From NCBI GenBank assembly GCA_041395445.1, contig JAWLAO010000002.1, positions 248,001-312,000 of the forward strand: a DNA stretch of 64,000 nucleotides. The letters are read 5' to 3'. Source of the stretch: Gammaproteobacteria bacterium. GTDB taxonomy: Bacteria; Pseudomonadota; Gammaproteobacteria; Xanthomonadales; Marinicellaceae. The position numbers and the translations under genes are program-made. Within the stretch, counting starts at the first letter, position 1; each line of letters opens with the position of its first letter. Positions 19,084 through 28,359 of this stretch are shown here, one piece after another. The notes under the pieces are model-generated. The model was not told the DNA's origin and made no database searches. It was given only the letters and a program-made list of their open reading frames with translations.

Positions 19084-21009
19084 ATGGGTGAAATGAACAT
19101 CTCAACTGAGCATTCCAAAAAGCATAATCGCAGATTTATGCGTGCTTTGCTGAATGATTTGACTGCACTTGAAATGATGATTGATCAAGGAATGATTGAA
19201 TCAGGAATCACCCGAATCGGAGCCGAGCAGGAAATGGTTCTGGTTGATAGAAACTATTCGCCAGCATGTAAATCCGTAGAAATTCTCAAAGACATCACTG
19301 ATCCTCGTTTCACTTATGAAATTGGCAAATTTAACATGGAGGCCAATTTAACTCCTAATGAATTAAAGGGGAATTGTTTCAGAGAACTCGAAAAAGAAAT
19401 CAACGAGGTGATGCTGATAGCTCGAACAGCGGCATCAAAACACGGGGCTCAGATAGTATTAACCGGAATTTTGCCAACGATTCGACAATTGGATTTGACA
19501 CTTGACAATATGGTTCCAATTGATCGTTATTTTGAGTTGAACGAAACATTAAAAAATCTCAAAGGTACAAATTTTCGTTTAAATATCAGAGGGATAGATG
19601 AATTATCTGTTACTCATGATAGTTTTATGCTGGAAGCATTAAACACCAGTTTTCAGGTACACATGCAAGTCAGCAGTGATGATTTTGTTCACAAGTACAA
19701 TATTGCTCAGGCGATTACTGCTCCTGTGATGTCCACCTCAGTCAACTCAGGCCTCATTCATCATTATCGTTTATGGCATGAATCTAGAATTGCAGTTTTC
19801 CAAAACTCAGTAGATACGCGCTCAGATACTTTGCAACAAAGGGGAATGTTGCCGAGAGTGCATTTTGGGCGTGAATGGGTCAATACCGTGACTGATATTT
19901 TCAGGGAAGATGTATCTCGTTTTCCTGTGGTGTTAACCGCTGATTTTGATGAAGATCCGGTCGGCATGCTGGAAAAAGGCATCACACCAAAACTTCGGGC
20001 TTTGATGCTGCACAACGGAACCGTTTATCGTTGGAACAGACCTTGCTATGGTGTTGTTGATAATGTTCCCCATCTTCGTATTGAAAACCGTGTGTTACCA
20101 TCCGGTCCAAGCGTTATTGATGAAGTTGCCAATGCGGCGTTTTTCACCGGATTGATGGTGGGGATGTCGAATAAATACGAAGATATTACCAAAGTTTTGA
20201 GGTTTTCAGATGTTGCCAACAACTTCTTAAATTCTTGTAGAATTGGTTTGGAAGCTAAATTTCACTGGTTAGATCATAAAGTGATTACCGCTTCGGATTT
20301 AATTCTTGATGAATTGCTTCCAATCGCTGAAGACGGTTTATTGCAAGAAGGTTTAGATCAGCAGGATATTGATCGTTATCTAGGTGTGATTGAAGAACGC
20401 ACAAAGTCAAAAATGACCGGAGCCAAATGGGCCATTAAATCAATTACCGAAATGGATCCCGCTATTTTAGCGGATGAAAAAGTAAGATTTATTACTTCAG
20501 AAATGATAGTTAATCAAAAAACAGACGAACCGGTTCATAAGTGGGAACTTGCCAGAGCGACTCAAGAACTGGATTGGCGTGCCACTTTTATGCGATTGGG
20601 GCAGTTTATGACAGAGGAATTATTTACAGTTCGTCCTGATGATTTACTGGATTTAGCAGCCAGTATTATGGACTGGAAACATGTTCGCCATGTTCCTGTT
20701 GAAGATGATGAGGGACAAATTATCGGCTTGATTTCTCACAGAGCCATTCTCCGAGAGGTTGCCAGAGGGCGCTCTAACTCAAGTGAACCGGCGGCAGTTA
20801 AAGATGTAATGAAACAAAATCCAATCACCGCACCACCCGGAATGCTCACGGTGGATGCGATTCGTTTAATGCGGGAAAACAAACTCGGATGTTTGCCGGT
20901 TGTCGATAAAAATAAACTGGTTGGAATCGTCACAGACCATGATTTAATCAATGTCGCCGGAAAATTGCTTGAGCAATATCTGGATGACTTCAATAAAGAT
21001 CAAGAATAA
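19084..21009 (+). CDS. GCS2-type carboxylate-amine ligase fused to a CBS-domain pair
   Basis: Residues 1 to about 500 resemble the glutamate-cysteine ligase 2 superfamily: GAEQEMVLVDRNYSP near the start, YEIGKFNMEANLTP (substrate and metal binding) and RIENRVLPSGPSVIDEVANA. Residues from about 510 to the end form two CBS motifs, FTVRPDDLLDLAASIMDWKHVRHVPVEDDEGQIIGLIS and MKQNPITAPPGMLTVDAIRLMRE followed by LGCLPVVDKNKLVGIVTDHDL. CBS pairs usually sense adenine nucleotides, so ATP/AMP-tuned ligation is likely, but the product is unknown. The start is ATG 19084. It sits between an anion permease and a membrane protein/PP2C pair in one operon. Confidence 0.82.
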   Translation: MGEMNISTEHSKKHNRRFMRALLNDLTALEMMIDQGMIESGITRIGAEQEMVLVDRNYSPACKSVEILKDITDPRFTYEIGKFNMEANLTPNELKGNCFRELEKEINEVMLIARTAASKHGAQIVLTGILPTIRQLDLTLDNMVPIDRYFELNETLKNLKGTNFRLNIRGIDELSVTHDSFMLEALNTSFQVHMQVSSDDFVHKYNIAQAITAPVMSTSVNSGLIHHYRLWHESRIAVFQNSVDTRSDTLQQRGMLPRVHFGREWVNTVTDIFREDVSRFPVVLTADFDEDPVGMLEKGITPKLRALMLHNGTVYRWNRPCYGVVDNVPHLRIENRVLPSGPSVIDEVANAAFFTGLMVGMSNKYEDITKVLRFSDVANNFLNSCRIGLEAKFHWLDHKVITASDLILDELLPIAEDGLLQEGLDQQDIDRYLGVIEERTKSKMTGAKWAIKSITEMDPAILADEKVRFITSEMIVNQKTDEPVHKWELARATQELDWRATFMRLGQFMTEELFTVRPDDLLDLAASIMDWKHVRHVPVEDDEGQIIGLISHRAILREVARGRSNSSEPAAVKDVMKQNPITAPPGMLTVDAIRLMRENKLGCLPVVDKNKLVGIVTDHDLINVAGKLLEQYLDDFNKDQE

Positions 21010-21034
21010 CTAATAAGGACATAGTAGGGTTTAC

Positions 21035-21697
21035 ATGTTTGATAAATTAAAGCAAAAGCTGGAAGCCAAAATTCGCGAAATGCAACAAGCGCAGATTGCG
21101 CGAATGGATTTAAGTCGTTTTAACGACCCAATGACAGAGAAAGTTGAATGGATTCCGATGAAATCCGGTGGTGCTAATTTTAAAACCAATATTCTGAAAC
21201 AAAAGTCTCCGAGCCAATATGCATTCCAACTTTCCAAAGGGGGAATTTTGTTTACCGGATTGTTTGGCGTTATAGGGACAGGAGTTTCAATTGGTGGTCT
21301 GATTGCTTTGCTTTCAGGCGAAGTTGTTGCACTGTTTTTTCTTTTTGTCGGTTTGATTTTTACAGTAGCCTCGTTCTTTTTATACCGAACAATGGGAACG
21401 CCTATCTATTTTGATTCATCAATGGGACTGATTTGGAAAGGCAAAAATCAACCCAAACTAGCCGGAAATCAGCAAGATAAACAGAGAGTTATTTACTTTA
21501 ACGAAGTTCATGCAATTCAAATTATTTCTGAAAGGGTTCGATCCAAAAATGGTTCATACAGTAGTTATGAAATCAATTTAGTATTGGAAGATAGCAGTCG
21601 TTTTCATCTGGTTGATCACGGGAACTATGCCCAAATTCAAACTGATGCAGAAATACTCTCTGGGATTTTAGGAAAACCAATCTGGGATGTGAGTTAG
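21035..21697 (+). CDS. Two-helix inner-membrane protein of unknown function
   Basis: This 220-residue protein has a charged N-terminal region (KLKQKLEAKIREMQQAQIAR), two adjacent transmembrane segments at about residues 71-115, and a soluble C-terminal part with IYFDSSMGLIWKG and strand-rich sequence. I do not recognise a catalytic motif. It lies 25 bases after the GCS2-CBS gene and one base before the PP2C gene, suggesting translational coupling with the phosphatase. Confidence 0.75.
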   Translation: MFDKLKQKLEAKIREMQQAQIARMDLSRFNDPMTEKVEWIPMKSGGANFKTNILKQKSPSQYAFQLSKGGILFTGLFGVIGTGVSIGGLIALLSGEVVALFFLFVGLIFTVASFFLYRTMGTPIYFDSSMGLIWKGKNQPKLAGNQQDKQRVIYFNEVHAIQIISERVRSKNGSYSSYEINLVLEDSSRFHLVDHGNYAQIQTDAEILSGILGKPIWDVS

Positions 21698-21698
21698 A

Positions 21699-22739
21699 GT
21701 GTTAAGTAGTTTCGTTTCCACACATATTGGACAAAGAAAAATTAATGAGGATTCATACCTCGTAGATGAGCAATTGGGGCTGTATGTGGTTGCAGATGGA
21801 GTCGGAGGACTTGATAAGGGAGAAGTGGCATCCCGGTTAGCCTGCGAAGTGATCCACGATAGTGTTAAATCAGGAAATTCTTTGAAAAATTCCCTAATGG
21901 CAGCCCATAATTTTTTAATTACCGAAAAGAAATACAATCGTAGTAAACAAGGCATGGCAACAACTGTTGCAGCTGTAAAGTTTACCGGAAATCAATACGA
22001 AGTTGCCTGGGTCGGAGACACTCGGGTTTATCTTTGGGATGAAAATATCAAATTATTGACCAAAGACGATTCTTATGTCGAATTGCTAATCGAAAGCGGT
22101 CATTTATCTTTGCAAGAGGTTGAAACACATCCAGACAGACATATTATTTCTCAAGCATTGGGTATCGAGCGTAAGAAAATAGAGGTTCATTGCAACCACG
22201 GAACACTTGAAAAGAACCAGATGTTATTGATTTGTTCAGATGGTTTGTATGATATGGTTCCGGAAGAAACAATCTTCTCAAAAATCAAGCGAACCAAAGA
22301 TTTGCAAAAATTAACTGAAAACCTGGTTCAATCGGCTGTTAATAATGATGGAAAGGATAACATCACCTTGATTACTATTTTGAGCCATGAAAACTCTGAA
22401 AATAGTGATAGTGTGACTCAACCCAATGTTGTTCGTCATTTGAACAATGTGACAGGTCACATGCAGAATGAAGAAGTTCTGACAGAACTAATGAACGAAT
22501 TGAGTAACGAAGATACACAGAAACCCAAAAAAGATAAGTTTGCCGGTGTCACAGTGTCTGACCCACAGCTAATCAACCAAACTAAATATCATGATCTTTC
22601 TGAGAAAGACATGGAGTTGTTAGAAACCTTATCCAAGCAAGCAAAAAAGGAAAATAGTCCGACGAAGTCAGGAAATCATATCATTGCAGTTGTAATTGTC
22701 TCAGCAATTGCATTGGTCAGTTTGCTACTTTTCCGATAG
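21699..22739 (+). CDS. PP2C-type Ser/Thr phosphatase with C-terminal membrane anchor
   Basis: This is a metal-dependent protein phosphatase. Metal-binding aspartates are in VVADGVGGLDKGEVAS, VGDTRVYLW, ICSDGLYDMV and DGKDNITLIT, and MATTVAAVKF is the usual central strand. The catalytic domain covers residues 1 to about 230. A charged linker follows, and the last 20 residues (IIAVVIVSAIALVSLLLF) form one transmembrane helix, placing the enzyme on the cytoplasmic face of the inner membrane. The start is GTG at 21699. No Ser/Thr kinase is visible in the window. Its 3' end overlaps the convergent REC-HPt gene by 15 bases. Confidence 0.9.
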   Translation: MLSSFVSTHIGQRKINEDSYLVDEQLGLYVVADGVGGLDKGEVASRLACEVIHDSVKSGNSLKNSLMAAHNFLITEKKYNRSKQGMATTVAAVKFTGNQYEVAWVGDTRVYLWDENIKLLTKDDSYVELLIESGHLSLQEVETHPDRHIISQALGIERKKIEVHCNHGTLEKNQMLLICSDGLYDMVPEETIFSKIKRTKDLQKLTENLVQSAVNNDGKDNITLITILSHENSENSDSVTQPNVVRHLNNVTGHMQNEEVLTELMNELSNEDTQKPKKDKFAGVTVSDPQLINQTKYHDLSEKDMELLETLSKQAKKENSPTKSGNHIIAVVIVSAIALVSLLLFR

Positions 22740-23432
22740 CAATGACATGCATCTTTGTTGTGCTTGTTTCGCCATTTTGAATTTTTCGCCAATCATTTCA
22801 GTATCTTCCGTTTTTATGGTTTCAGACAATTCTTCAAGTTTTGAATCAAGTTCATTTGCAGCACAAGTTCGGCAAGAGCCTCTGAGTTTATGGATAATAT
22901 CGGAACTTTCCTTGAAGTTTTCAGAATATATTGATGATTCCAACAGTTTGAATTTTTCAGGAAGTTCAGCGAGAAACATTTCAATTAGTTTTTCTAAAAT
23001 CGATTCGTCATTGTAGCAAAACTTCATCGCTTGCTGACGATTGAAAACATTAATCTCAGAATCCATTAAGACATGACTACAATATTTTTCCACACAATCT
23101 TTAAGTTGCTGTGGTGAAATTGGTTTTAACAGAAAATCTGAGAAAACAGGTGCTTGCGTTTCTTGACTAACTTCTGCTGATGTTGAAACAATTGGTGTAT
23201 TTTTATGATTTTGAAGTGTTTTTATTTCTTTGGCAGCAACATCTCCACTCATGGTCGGCATCCGAATATCCATAAGAATTAAGTCAAAATTTTCTGAAGT
23301 TGCTAGTTCAATCGCAGAAGCGGCATTTTCAGCAATAAAAACATCGCAATCAATTTTTTTTAGAGCCATGGAAAAATACTGACGGTTGATTTGATTGTCA
23401 TCCACGACTAAAACTCGAGGGCTTTTTTTCAT
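22725..23432 (-). CDS. Response regulator receiver domain fused to HPt domain
   Basis: This is a 235-residue phosphorelay intermediate. The receiver domain (residues 5-122) has acidic pair D11/D12, phosphoacceptor D55 in LILMDIRMPTMSG and the conserved Lys in LLKPISP. The C-terminal HPt domain carries its phosphorylatable His in DIIHKLRGSCRTCAA. There is no kinase, DNA-binding or enzymatic output domain, so it must pass phosphate to or from partners elsewhere. The layout equals the C-terminal part of BarA/ArcB-type hybrid kinases, here as a free protein. No cognate kinase is adjacent. Confidence 0.88.
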   Translation of the reverse strand: MKKSPRVLVVDDNQINRQYFSMALKKIDCDVFIAENAASAIELATSENFDLILMDIRMPTMSGDVAAKEIKTLQNHKNTPIVSTSAEVSQETQAPVFSDFLLKPISPQQLKDCVEKYCSHVLMDSEINVFNRQQAMKFCYNDESILEKLIEMFLAELPEKFKLLESSIYSENFKESSDIIHKLRGSCRTCAANELDSKLEELSETIKTEDTEMIGEKFKMAKQAQQRCMSLLSEK

Positions 23433-23506
23433 AAGTAATTACCTTTCCCTGTAAATTAATATACAATTTGAATAGATTGTACCGATATATATTTTAAAAT
23501 TCAAGC

Positions 23507-25465
23507 ATGCCGTTCTTAGCCAAAATCACCACTATTTTACTGATGCTAATATCTGTCAGTCCTAGCTCATTGGCGAAAGATTGGCAATTTCGTAATTTGA
23601 GTGTGATAAATACAGCAGGCGAAAATCTATTAATCTCTGCGGATGCAATCTATATTCCAAGCCTTGATGATGAAGTTAAAAACATTTCTTATAAATGTAA
23701 AAATAATAATCAGGTTTATCCTGTACATCAATGCACTGACGGAAGTATTGAGTTGGAGTTTCAGGAGAATATTCTAAAGTTTAATATAAATTCTGAGCTG
23801 GATTTTCTAAGAAATCATTATGTTTTTGATTTAAGCAATCAAGATAATACTTTGCTATTTCATTATGACTCCAAACTTGAAAGTATTTTAGGCATTGAAA
23901 TGAAAAATATCTCAGCTGAGAATCTTTTTAAGTCATTACCAACTTCATTAATGCCGGATGAGTTCAAATCTATTTCAGCAAATATTTCATCTCAATTGGA
24001 GTTGGATTTTTCAAATAACATTCAATTAAATGGGCAGTATCAATTTGAGGGTTTTTCCTGGGAATCCGAAGATGGCAACAATGTCTTAGCTGATTGTTCA
24101 TTGGTTGGTCAGGCAAATATTCAGATTAATAATAACAAAATTGTCATTGGTTCAGATACGGACTTACTCGATGGTGAGGCCTTATTTGGTGATGTTTATC
24201 TGGCTTTTGCCAAGCAAGGTATTCAAATGTCGAATCAAATTACCTTCGGTTCGTCTTTGAATATCGATGATTTTCAATCAAATATCACAATTCCGGATGC
24301 TGTTTCACTCGGTTTTCACTCTACGGATTTTACATTTAATAATTTTGAAATTGATTATAAAATCAAAAAATTAGAGAAATTTTATAATGTATTTCTTAAG
24401 TCTTATATGGAGATTTTGGGTGTTAAAAGTTTGCGAATCGAAGGTCAGTCCAATGGCAGAGTTGAGTTTATGAATGGGCAGCCTGAAAGTTTCCATGCGG
24501 AAATTATTGAAACATACATTGCAATGGAGAGGAAAAAAGTCGAGGGAAATAATCTGAATGGCACACTCCATTGGCAAAGAAATAACCCAAGTCACAGGTC
24601 CATACTCCGTTGGGATGATTTACTTCTTGCAGGAATGCCGATAAAAACTTCTGAAATTGGATTTGTGGCAAATGATGAAAATATCATTCTTGATGAGAAT
24701 ACGGTGATTCCTGTTTTTGACGGAAATATTGTCATCAATAGGTTGAAGCTGGAAAAAATATTTAACCCTTTAATTAGCATTGATTTTGATGGTGAAGTTG
24801 AGCCAATTTCATTGGAATTAATTACTGAAAAAATGGGTTGGCCAATTATGAAAGGTTCAATTTCAGGAAATATTCCCGGTTTAAAGAAAGTTGAAAACAC
24901 CATTACATTTGATGGTTTGCTGGAACTTCAAGCATTTGATGGAGAAATTACCGTTGCGAATTTATCAATGGAGCGTTTATTTGGAATCGCTCCGGTGATT
25001 GCCGCTGATGTTAATTTTAAAGACTTGAACTTACAGCAAATTACCAGCACATTCGATTTTGGTGAAATCACAGGGCTTGTTAAAGGTTATGTTAATGGTT
25101 TGCGTATTACCAACTGGAAGCCGGATCGGCTTGAGGCTTATGTTGAGTCCGTCGAGTCAAAGAAAATCAAACAGACGATTTCACAAAGAGCGATTGATAA
25201 TATTTCCAGTATTGGCGGCATTCAAGGTGCTGTTTCGAGGAGTTTTTTACGATTCTTTGATAGTTTTAAATACAAAAGATTGGGAATAGGGTGTAAACTT
25301 CGGAATTCGATTTGTGAAATGACCGGATTAAAAAAATCCAAAACTGATGATAATCGTTACTATCTGATTGAAGGAAGCGGAATTCCTGCAATCAATATTT
25401 TAGGTTTCCGAAAGTTTATCGACTGGGAGGTCTTCCTTGACCGCCTGTTGAAAGCGAATTACTGA
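23507..25465 (+). CDS. Large exported protein, possibly YdbH/AsmA-like
   Basis: This 652-residue protein has a signal peptide (MPFLAKITTILLMLISVSPS...SLA) and a strand-rich body without cysteine pairs or catalytic motifs. The C-terminal third, with GLVKGYVNGLRITNWKPDRL and SSIGGIQGAVSRSFLRFF, resembles from memory a family widespread in Xanthomonadales-like bacteria and, more loosely, the YdbH/AsmA-type proteins thought to bridge the periplasm for lipid transport. The family assignment is tentative. It stands alone, divergent from the REC-HPt gene. Confidence 0.6.
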   Translation: MPFLAKITTILLMLISVSPSSLAKDWQFRNLSVINTAGENLLISADAIYIPSLDDEVKNISYKCKNNNQVYPVHQCTDGSIELEFQENILKFNINSELDFLRNHYVFDLSNQDNTLLFHYDSKLESILGIEMKNISAENLFKSLPTSLMPDEFKSISANISSQLELDFSNNIQLNGQYQFEGFSWESEDGNNVLADCSLVGQANIQINNNKIVIGSDTDLLDGEALFGDVYLAFAKQGIQMSNQITFGSSLNIDDFQSNITIPDAVSLGFHSTDFTFNNFEIDYKIKKLEKFYNVFLKSYMEILGVKSLRIEGQSNGRVEFMNGQPESFHAEIIETYIAMERKKVEGNNLNGTLHWQRNNPSHRSILRWDDLLLAGMPIKTSEIGFVANDENIILDENTVIPVFDGNIVINRLKLEKIFNPLISIDFDGEVEPISLELITEKMGWPIMKGSISGNIPGLKKVENTITFDGLLELQAFDGEITVANLSMERLFGIAPVIAADVNFKDLNLQQITSTFDFGEITGLVKGYVNGLRITNWKPDRLEAYVESVESKKIKQTISQRAIDNISSIGGIQGAVSRSFLRFFDSFKYKRLGIGCKLRNSICEMTGLKKSKTDDNRYYLIEGSGIPAINILGFRKFIDWEVFLDRLLKANY

Positions 25466-25570
25466 ATCGAGTAATTTTTAATTAAAAGATGATTGATTCC
25501 GGAGTAGTTTTTTATATTTACGAGCAAGAGTGATAATGATTAGACTTTATAATTGTTTGAGAGATAACTA

Positions 25571-26029
25571 ATGAAATGGACACCAACAAAACTCAAATGG
25601 GCATTAAGGATTTTTTCACCTTATTGGGGAGCAGGCATTAAAGTTGAGGCAATAAGTAAAGACTGGAAATATGCCCGGGTGAGTTTATCGCTGAAACGAT
25701 TGAACCGAAATGCTTTTGGCACACATTTTGGCGGAAGTTTATTTGCCATGACCGATCCTTTTTATGTGCTTTTACTCAGTAATATTTTAGGCCGGGATTA
25801 TTATGTTTGGGATAAACATGCTTGCATTGACTTTGTCAAACCCGGCCATGGAAAGGTGACGGCCGAGTTTCACATTAATGATTCTGTGATTGAAGGTATT
25901 CTCGAAAACACAAAAAATGGTGATAAATATCTTCCACAATTCAAAGTTGAAGTGAAAGATGAAGACAACGAAGTTGTCGCTCAAGTTGAAAAGATTATTT
26001 ATATTCGCAAGAAACCCAAAAAGAAATAA
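25571..26029 (+). CDS. DUF4442 hotdog-fold thioesterase-like protein
   Basis: This 152-residue protein is of the DUF4442 type, a hotdog-fold group related to acyl-CoA thioesterases. It shows the core NAFGTHFGGSLFAMTDPFYVLLL, equivalent to the hotdog helix, with His and Asp where relatives place catalytic or structural residues. A basic N terminus (MKWTPTKLKWALRIFSPYWGAG) and a Lys-rich tail are also present. The substrate is not known. Its 3' end faces hpt. Confidence 0.8.
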   Translation: MKWTPTKLKWALRIFSPYWGAGIKVEAISKDWKYARVSLSLKRLNRNAFGTHFGGSLFAMTDPFYVLLLSNILGRDYYVWDKHACIDFVKPGHGKVTAEFHINDSVIEGILENTKNGDKYLPQFKVEVKDEDNEVVAQVEKIIYIRKKPKKK

Positions 26030-26034
26030 CCATT

Positions 26035-26051
26035 ATCCATTTTTGATGGAT
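26035..26051. terminator. Small hairpin between convergent genes
   Basis: ATCCAT, a TTTTG loop and ATGGAT form a 6-bp stem between the DUF4442 gene and hpt. No adjacent T-run is seen; TATTTTT comes about 18 bases later. It is a weak candidate for a shared terminator. Confidence 0.3.
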
Positions 26052-26081
26052 TACTCTGAGTCAGAATATTTTTAACTCGAA

Positions 26082-26621
26082 TTAAAGTTTCAAATAATAA
26101 ATATCATTCAAATGGCGTAGTTTTTCTTGGTAATCCATACCGTAACCAAAAATATATAAATCTTCAACTTCAAAGCCTGAATAATCCACTTTGTAATCGG
26201 CGTAACCACGATTGTGATTTTTACTGACAAGAACAACGGACTTAACAGATTTTGCTTTTTGTTTTTCACACCATTCGTGAACAGCCATTAATGTATAACC
26301 TTCATCAAAAATATCATCAATCAGCAAAACATGTTTGTCTTCCAGATTAATTTCGCATTGATGTTTCCAAATGAGTTGACCACCCGTGGTTTCAGTTCCG
26401 TAACGGCTTACCTGAACATAGTCCATCTCCATGTTTAAATCGAGCTTTTTGGCAAGGTCGGTGGCAAAAATCATTCCGCCGTTCATAACAGTCAGATAGA
26501 CAACTTCTTTTCCGTCATAATCATTGTTGAGTTGTTCGGCGAGTTCACTGATAGATTGCTGAATTTGTTCGTGTTTAACCAATAATTCGCTATTCTCAGG
26601 TAATAATTTTTGTTGATTCAT
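26082..26621 (-). CDS. hpt: Hypoxanthine-guanine phosphoribosyltransferase
   Basis: This is a purine salvage enzyme making IMP or GMP from the free base and PRPP. It is a type I phosphoribosyltransferase of 179 residues. The PRPP loop is VLLIDDIFDEGYTLMAV, the early flexible-loop region is VYLTVMNGGMIFATDL, and VEDLYIFGYGMDYQEKLRHLNDIYYL is the usual purine-binding tail. It lies just downstream of prfC (17-base gap). Confidence 0.92.
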   Translation of the reverse strand: MNQQKLLPENSELLVKHEQIQQSISELAEQLNNDYDGKEVVYLTVMNGGMIFATDLAKKLDLNMEMDYVQVSRYGTETTGGQLIWKHQCEINLEDKHVLLIDDIFDEGYTLMAVHEWCEKQKAKSVKSVVLVSKNHNRGYADYKVDYSGFEVEDLYIFGYGMDYQEKLRHLNDIYYLKL

Positions 26622-26638
26622 TTTAATTCTCTTTGCTG

Positions 26639-28228
26639 TTACTTTTTGCGGGCGATATTCAAACCCTCAGTCGTTTTATGGAACTGAATATCCGGAAATC
26701 TTTCTTCGGTTAATTGTAAATTAACATAAGTTGGAGCGATATAAACCAAATTTCCATGAGCATCTTCGGCTAAATTTGCGACTGCCTTGTTTTTAAAAGC
26801 TGTCAATTGTTTGTTGTCATTACAACTAATCCATCTTGCTGTTGCGACGCTGATATTTTCAAACACAGCTTCAACATTGTATTCATGTAATAGTCGATAG
26901 GCAACCACTTCAAATTGGAGGACACCGATAGCACCTAATATCAAGTCGTTAGTCATCATTGGTTTGAAAAACTGCGTTGCACCTTCCTCCGATAACTGTG
27001 CTAAACCTTTTTGTAAGGCTTTGAGTTTTAGAGGATCTTTTAAACGAGCCCTACGGAACAGCTCCGGTGCAAAACTGGGAATACCTGTAAATTGCAAATC
27101 TTCACCCATAGTGAAAGTATCACCGATGCTAATTGTTCCATGATTATGAATACCGATAATATCTCCGGTGTATGCGTGTTCCAAATGTTCTCTTTGTTCT
27201 GCCAGAAAGGTGAGTGCGTTAGGAATTTTAACGTCTTTTTGTGTGCGGACTTGTTTAAGTTTCATTCCTTGAGTAAATGTTCCTGAACAGATACGCATAA
27301 AGGCAATCCGATCTCTGTGTTTAGGGTCCATGTTAGCCTGTATCTTAAAAACAAATCCGCTGAATTTATCTTCATCCGGTTGTACAGTTCGGGTTTCAGT
27401 TTCCCGCGGTTGCGGAGCGGGTGCATGCTCTGAAAAAGCATCCAAAAGGGGTTCAACTCCGAAGTTGTTAATCGCTGAACCAAAGAATACCGGTGTCATT
27501 TCTCCTTTTAAATAAGCATCAATATCAAATTCGTGACTTGCACCTTTGACCAGTTCAATTTCTTCCCGTAAATCTTCGGCATCACCGCCTAAGGCTTCAT
27601 CCAATTGCGGATTATCTAGACCTTTAATGATTTCAGCTTGTTGTTTTTCGTAATTTTTACCGGATTCGTATAACAAAATTTCATCATTAATAAAATGATA
27701 AACACCCTTGAGCCTTTTACCCATGCCAATAGGCCATGTAATCGGCGCACACTGAATTTTTAATATATCCTCAACTTCATCCATCAATTCGATAGGGTCA
27801 CGACCTTCTCGGTCGAGTTTGTTGATAAATGTGAAAATTGGAGTCGTGCGTAAGCGACAAACTTCCATCAGTTTAATGGTTCTTTCCTCAACACCTTTAG
27901 CACAATCTATCACCATTAAAGCTGAATCCACAGCTGTAAGTGTTCTGTAGGTATCTTCTGAAAAGTCAGCGTGTCCCGGAGTATCCAGCAGATTGATGGT
28001 TTTGCCTTTATATGGAAACTGCATGATTGAAGAGGTTACGGAAATTCCACGTTCCTGCTCCATTTCCATCCAGTCCGAGGTAGCTGCTTTGGATGTCTTG
28101 CTGGATTTAACGGCACCGGCGACATTAATGGCTCCACCAAATAATAATATCTTCTCGGTAATGGTCGTTTTACCGGCATCGGGATGTGAAATAATAGCAA
28201 AAGTGCGTCTTTTTTGCATTTCAGACAT
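26639..28228 (-). CDS. prfC: Peptide chain release factor 3
   Basis: RF3 is a translational GTPase that recycles RF1/RF2 from the ribosome after termination. The G domain begins RRTFAIISHPDAGKTTITEK with the P-loop, then DWMEMEQERGISVTSSIMQF (switch I), LDTPGHADFSEDTYRTL and NKLDREGRD. The rest matches RF3 rather than EF-G. I chose the ATG at 28228 (MSEMQKRR, 529 residues, the usual size). An in-frame ATG at 28273 would add 15 residues that lack family similarity. Neither has a strong Shine-Dalgarno. Confidence 0.95.
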   Translation of the reverse strand: MSEMQKRRTFAIISHPDAGKTTITEKILLFGGAINVAGAVKSSKTSKAATSDWMEMEQERGISVTSSIMQFPYKGKTINLLDTPGHADFSEDTYRTLTAVDSALMVIDCAKGVEERTIKLMEVCRLRTTPIFTFINKLDREGRDPIELMDEVEDILKIQCAPITWPIGMGKRLKGVYHFINDEILLYESGKNYEKQQAEIIKGLDNPQLDEALGGDAEDLREEIELVKGASHEFDIDAYLKGEMTPVFFGSAINNFGVEPLLDAFSEHAPAPQPRETETRTVQPDEDKFSGFVFKIQANMDPKHRDRIAFMRICSGTFTQGMKLKQVRTQKDVKIPNALTFLAEQREHLEHAYTGDIIGIHNHGTISIGDTFTMGEDLQFTGIPSFAPELFRRARLKDPLKLKALQKGLAQLSEEGATQFFKPMMTNDLILGAIGVLQFEVVAYRLLHEYNVEAVFENISVATARWISCNDNKQLTAFKNKAVANLAEDAHGNLVYIAPTYVNLQLTEERFPDIQFHKTTEGLNIARKK

Positions 28229-28359
28229 ATTAAAAATTTGACGGCTATTAAAATAAGCCGCGTACTTTATCATGAAAATGTCAGGATTGCGAATGACTGA
28301 TTTGAAATTAACAATTATTATGTTACATTGTCGGGCTTAAGTGTGTATATTATTAATCA

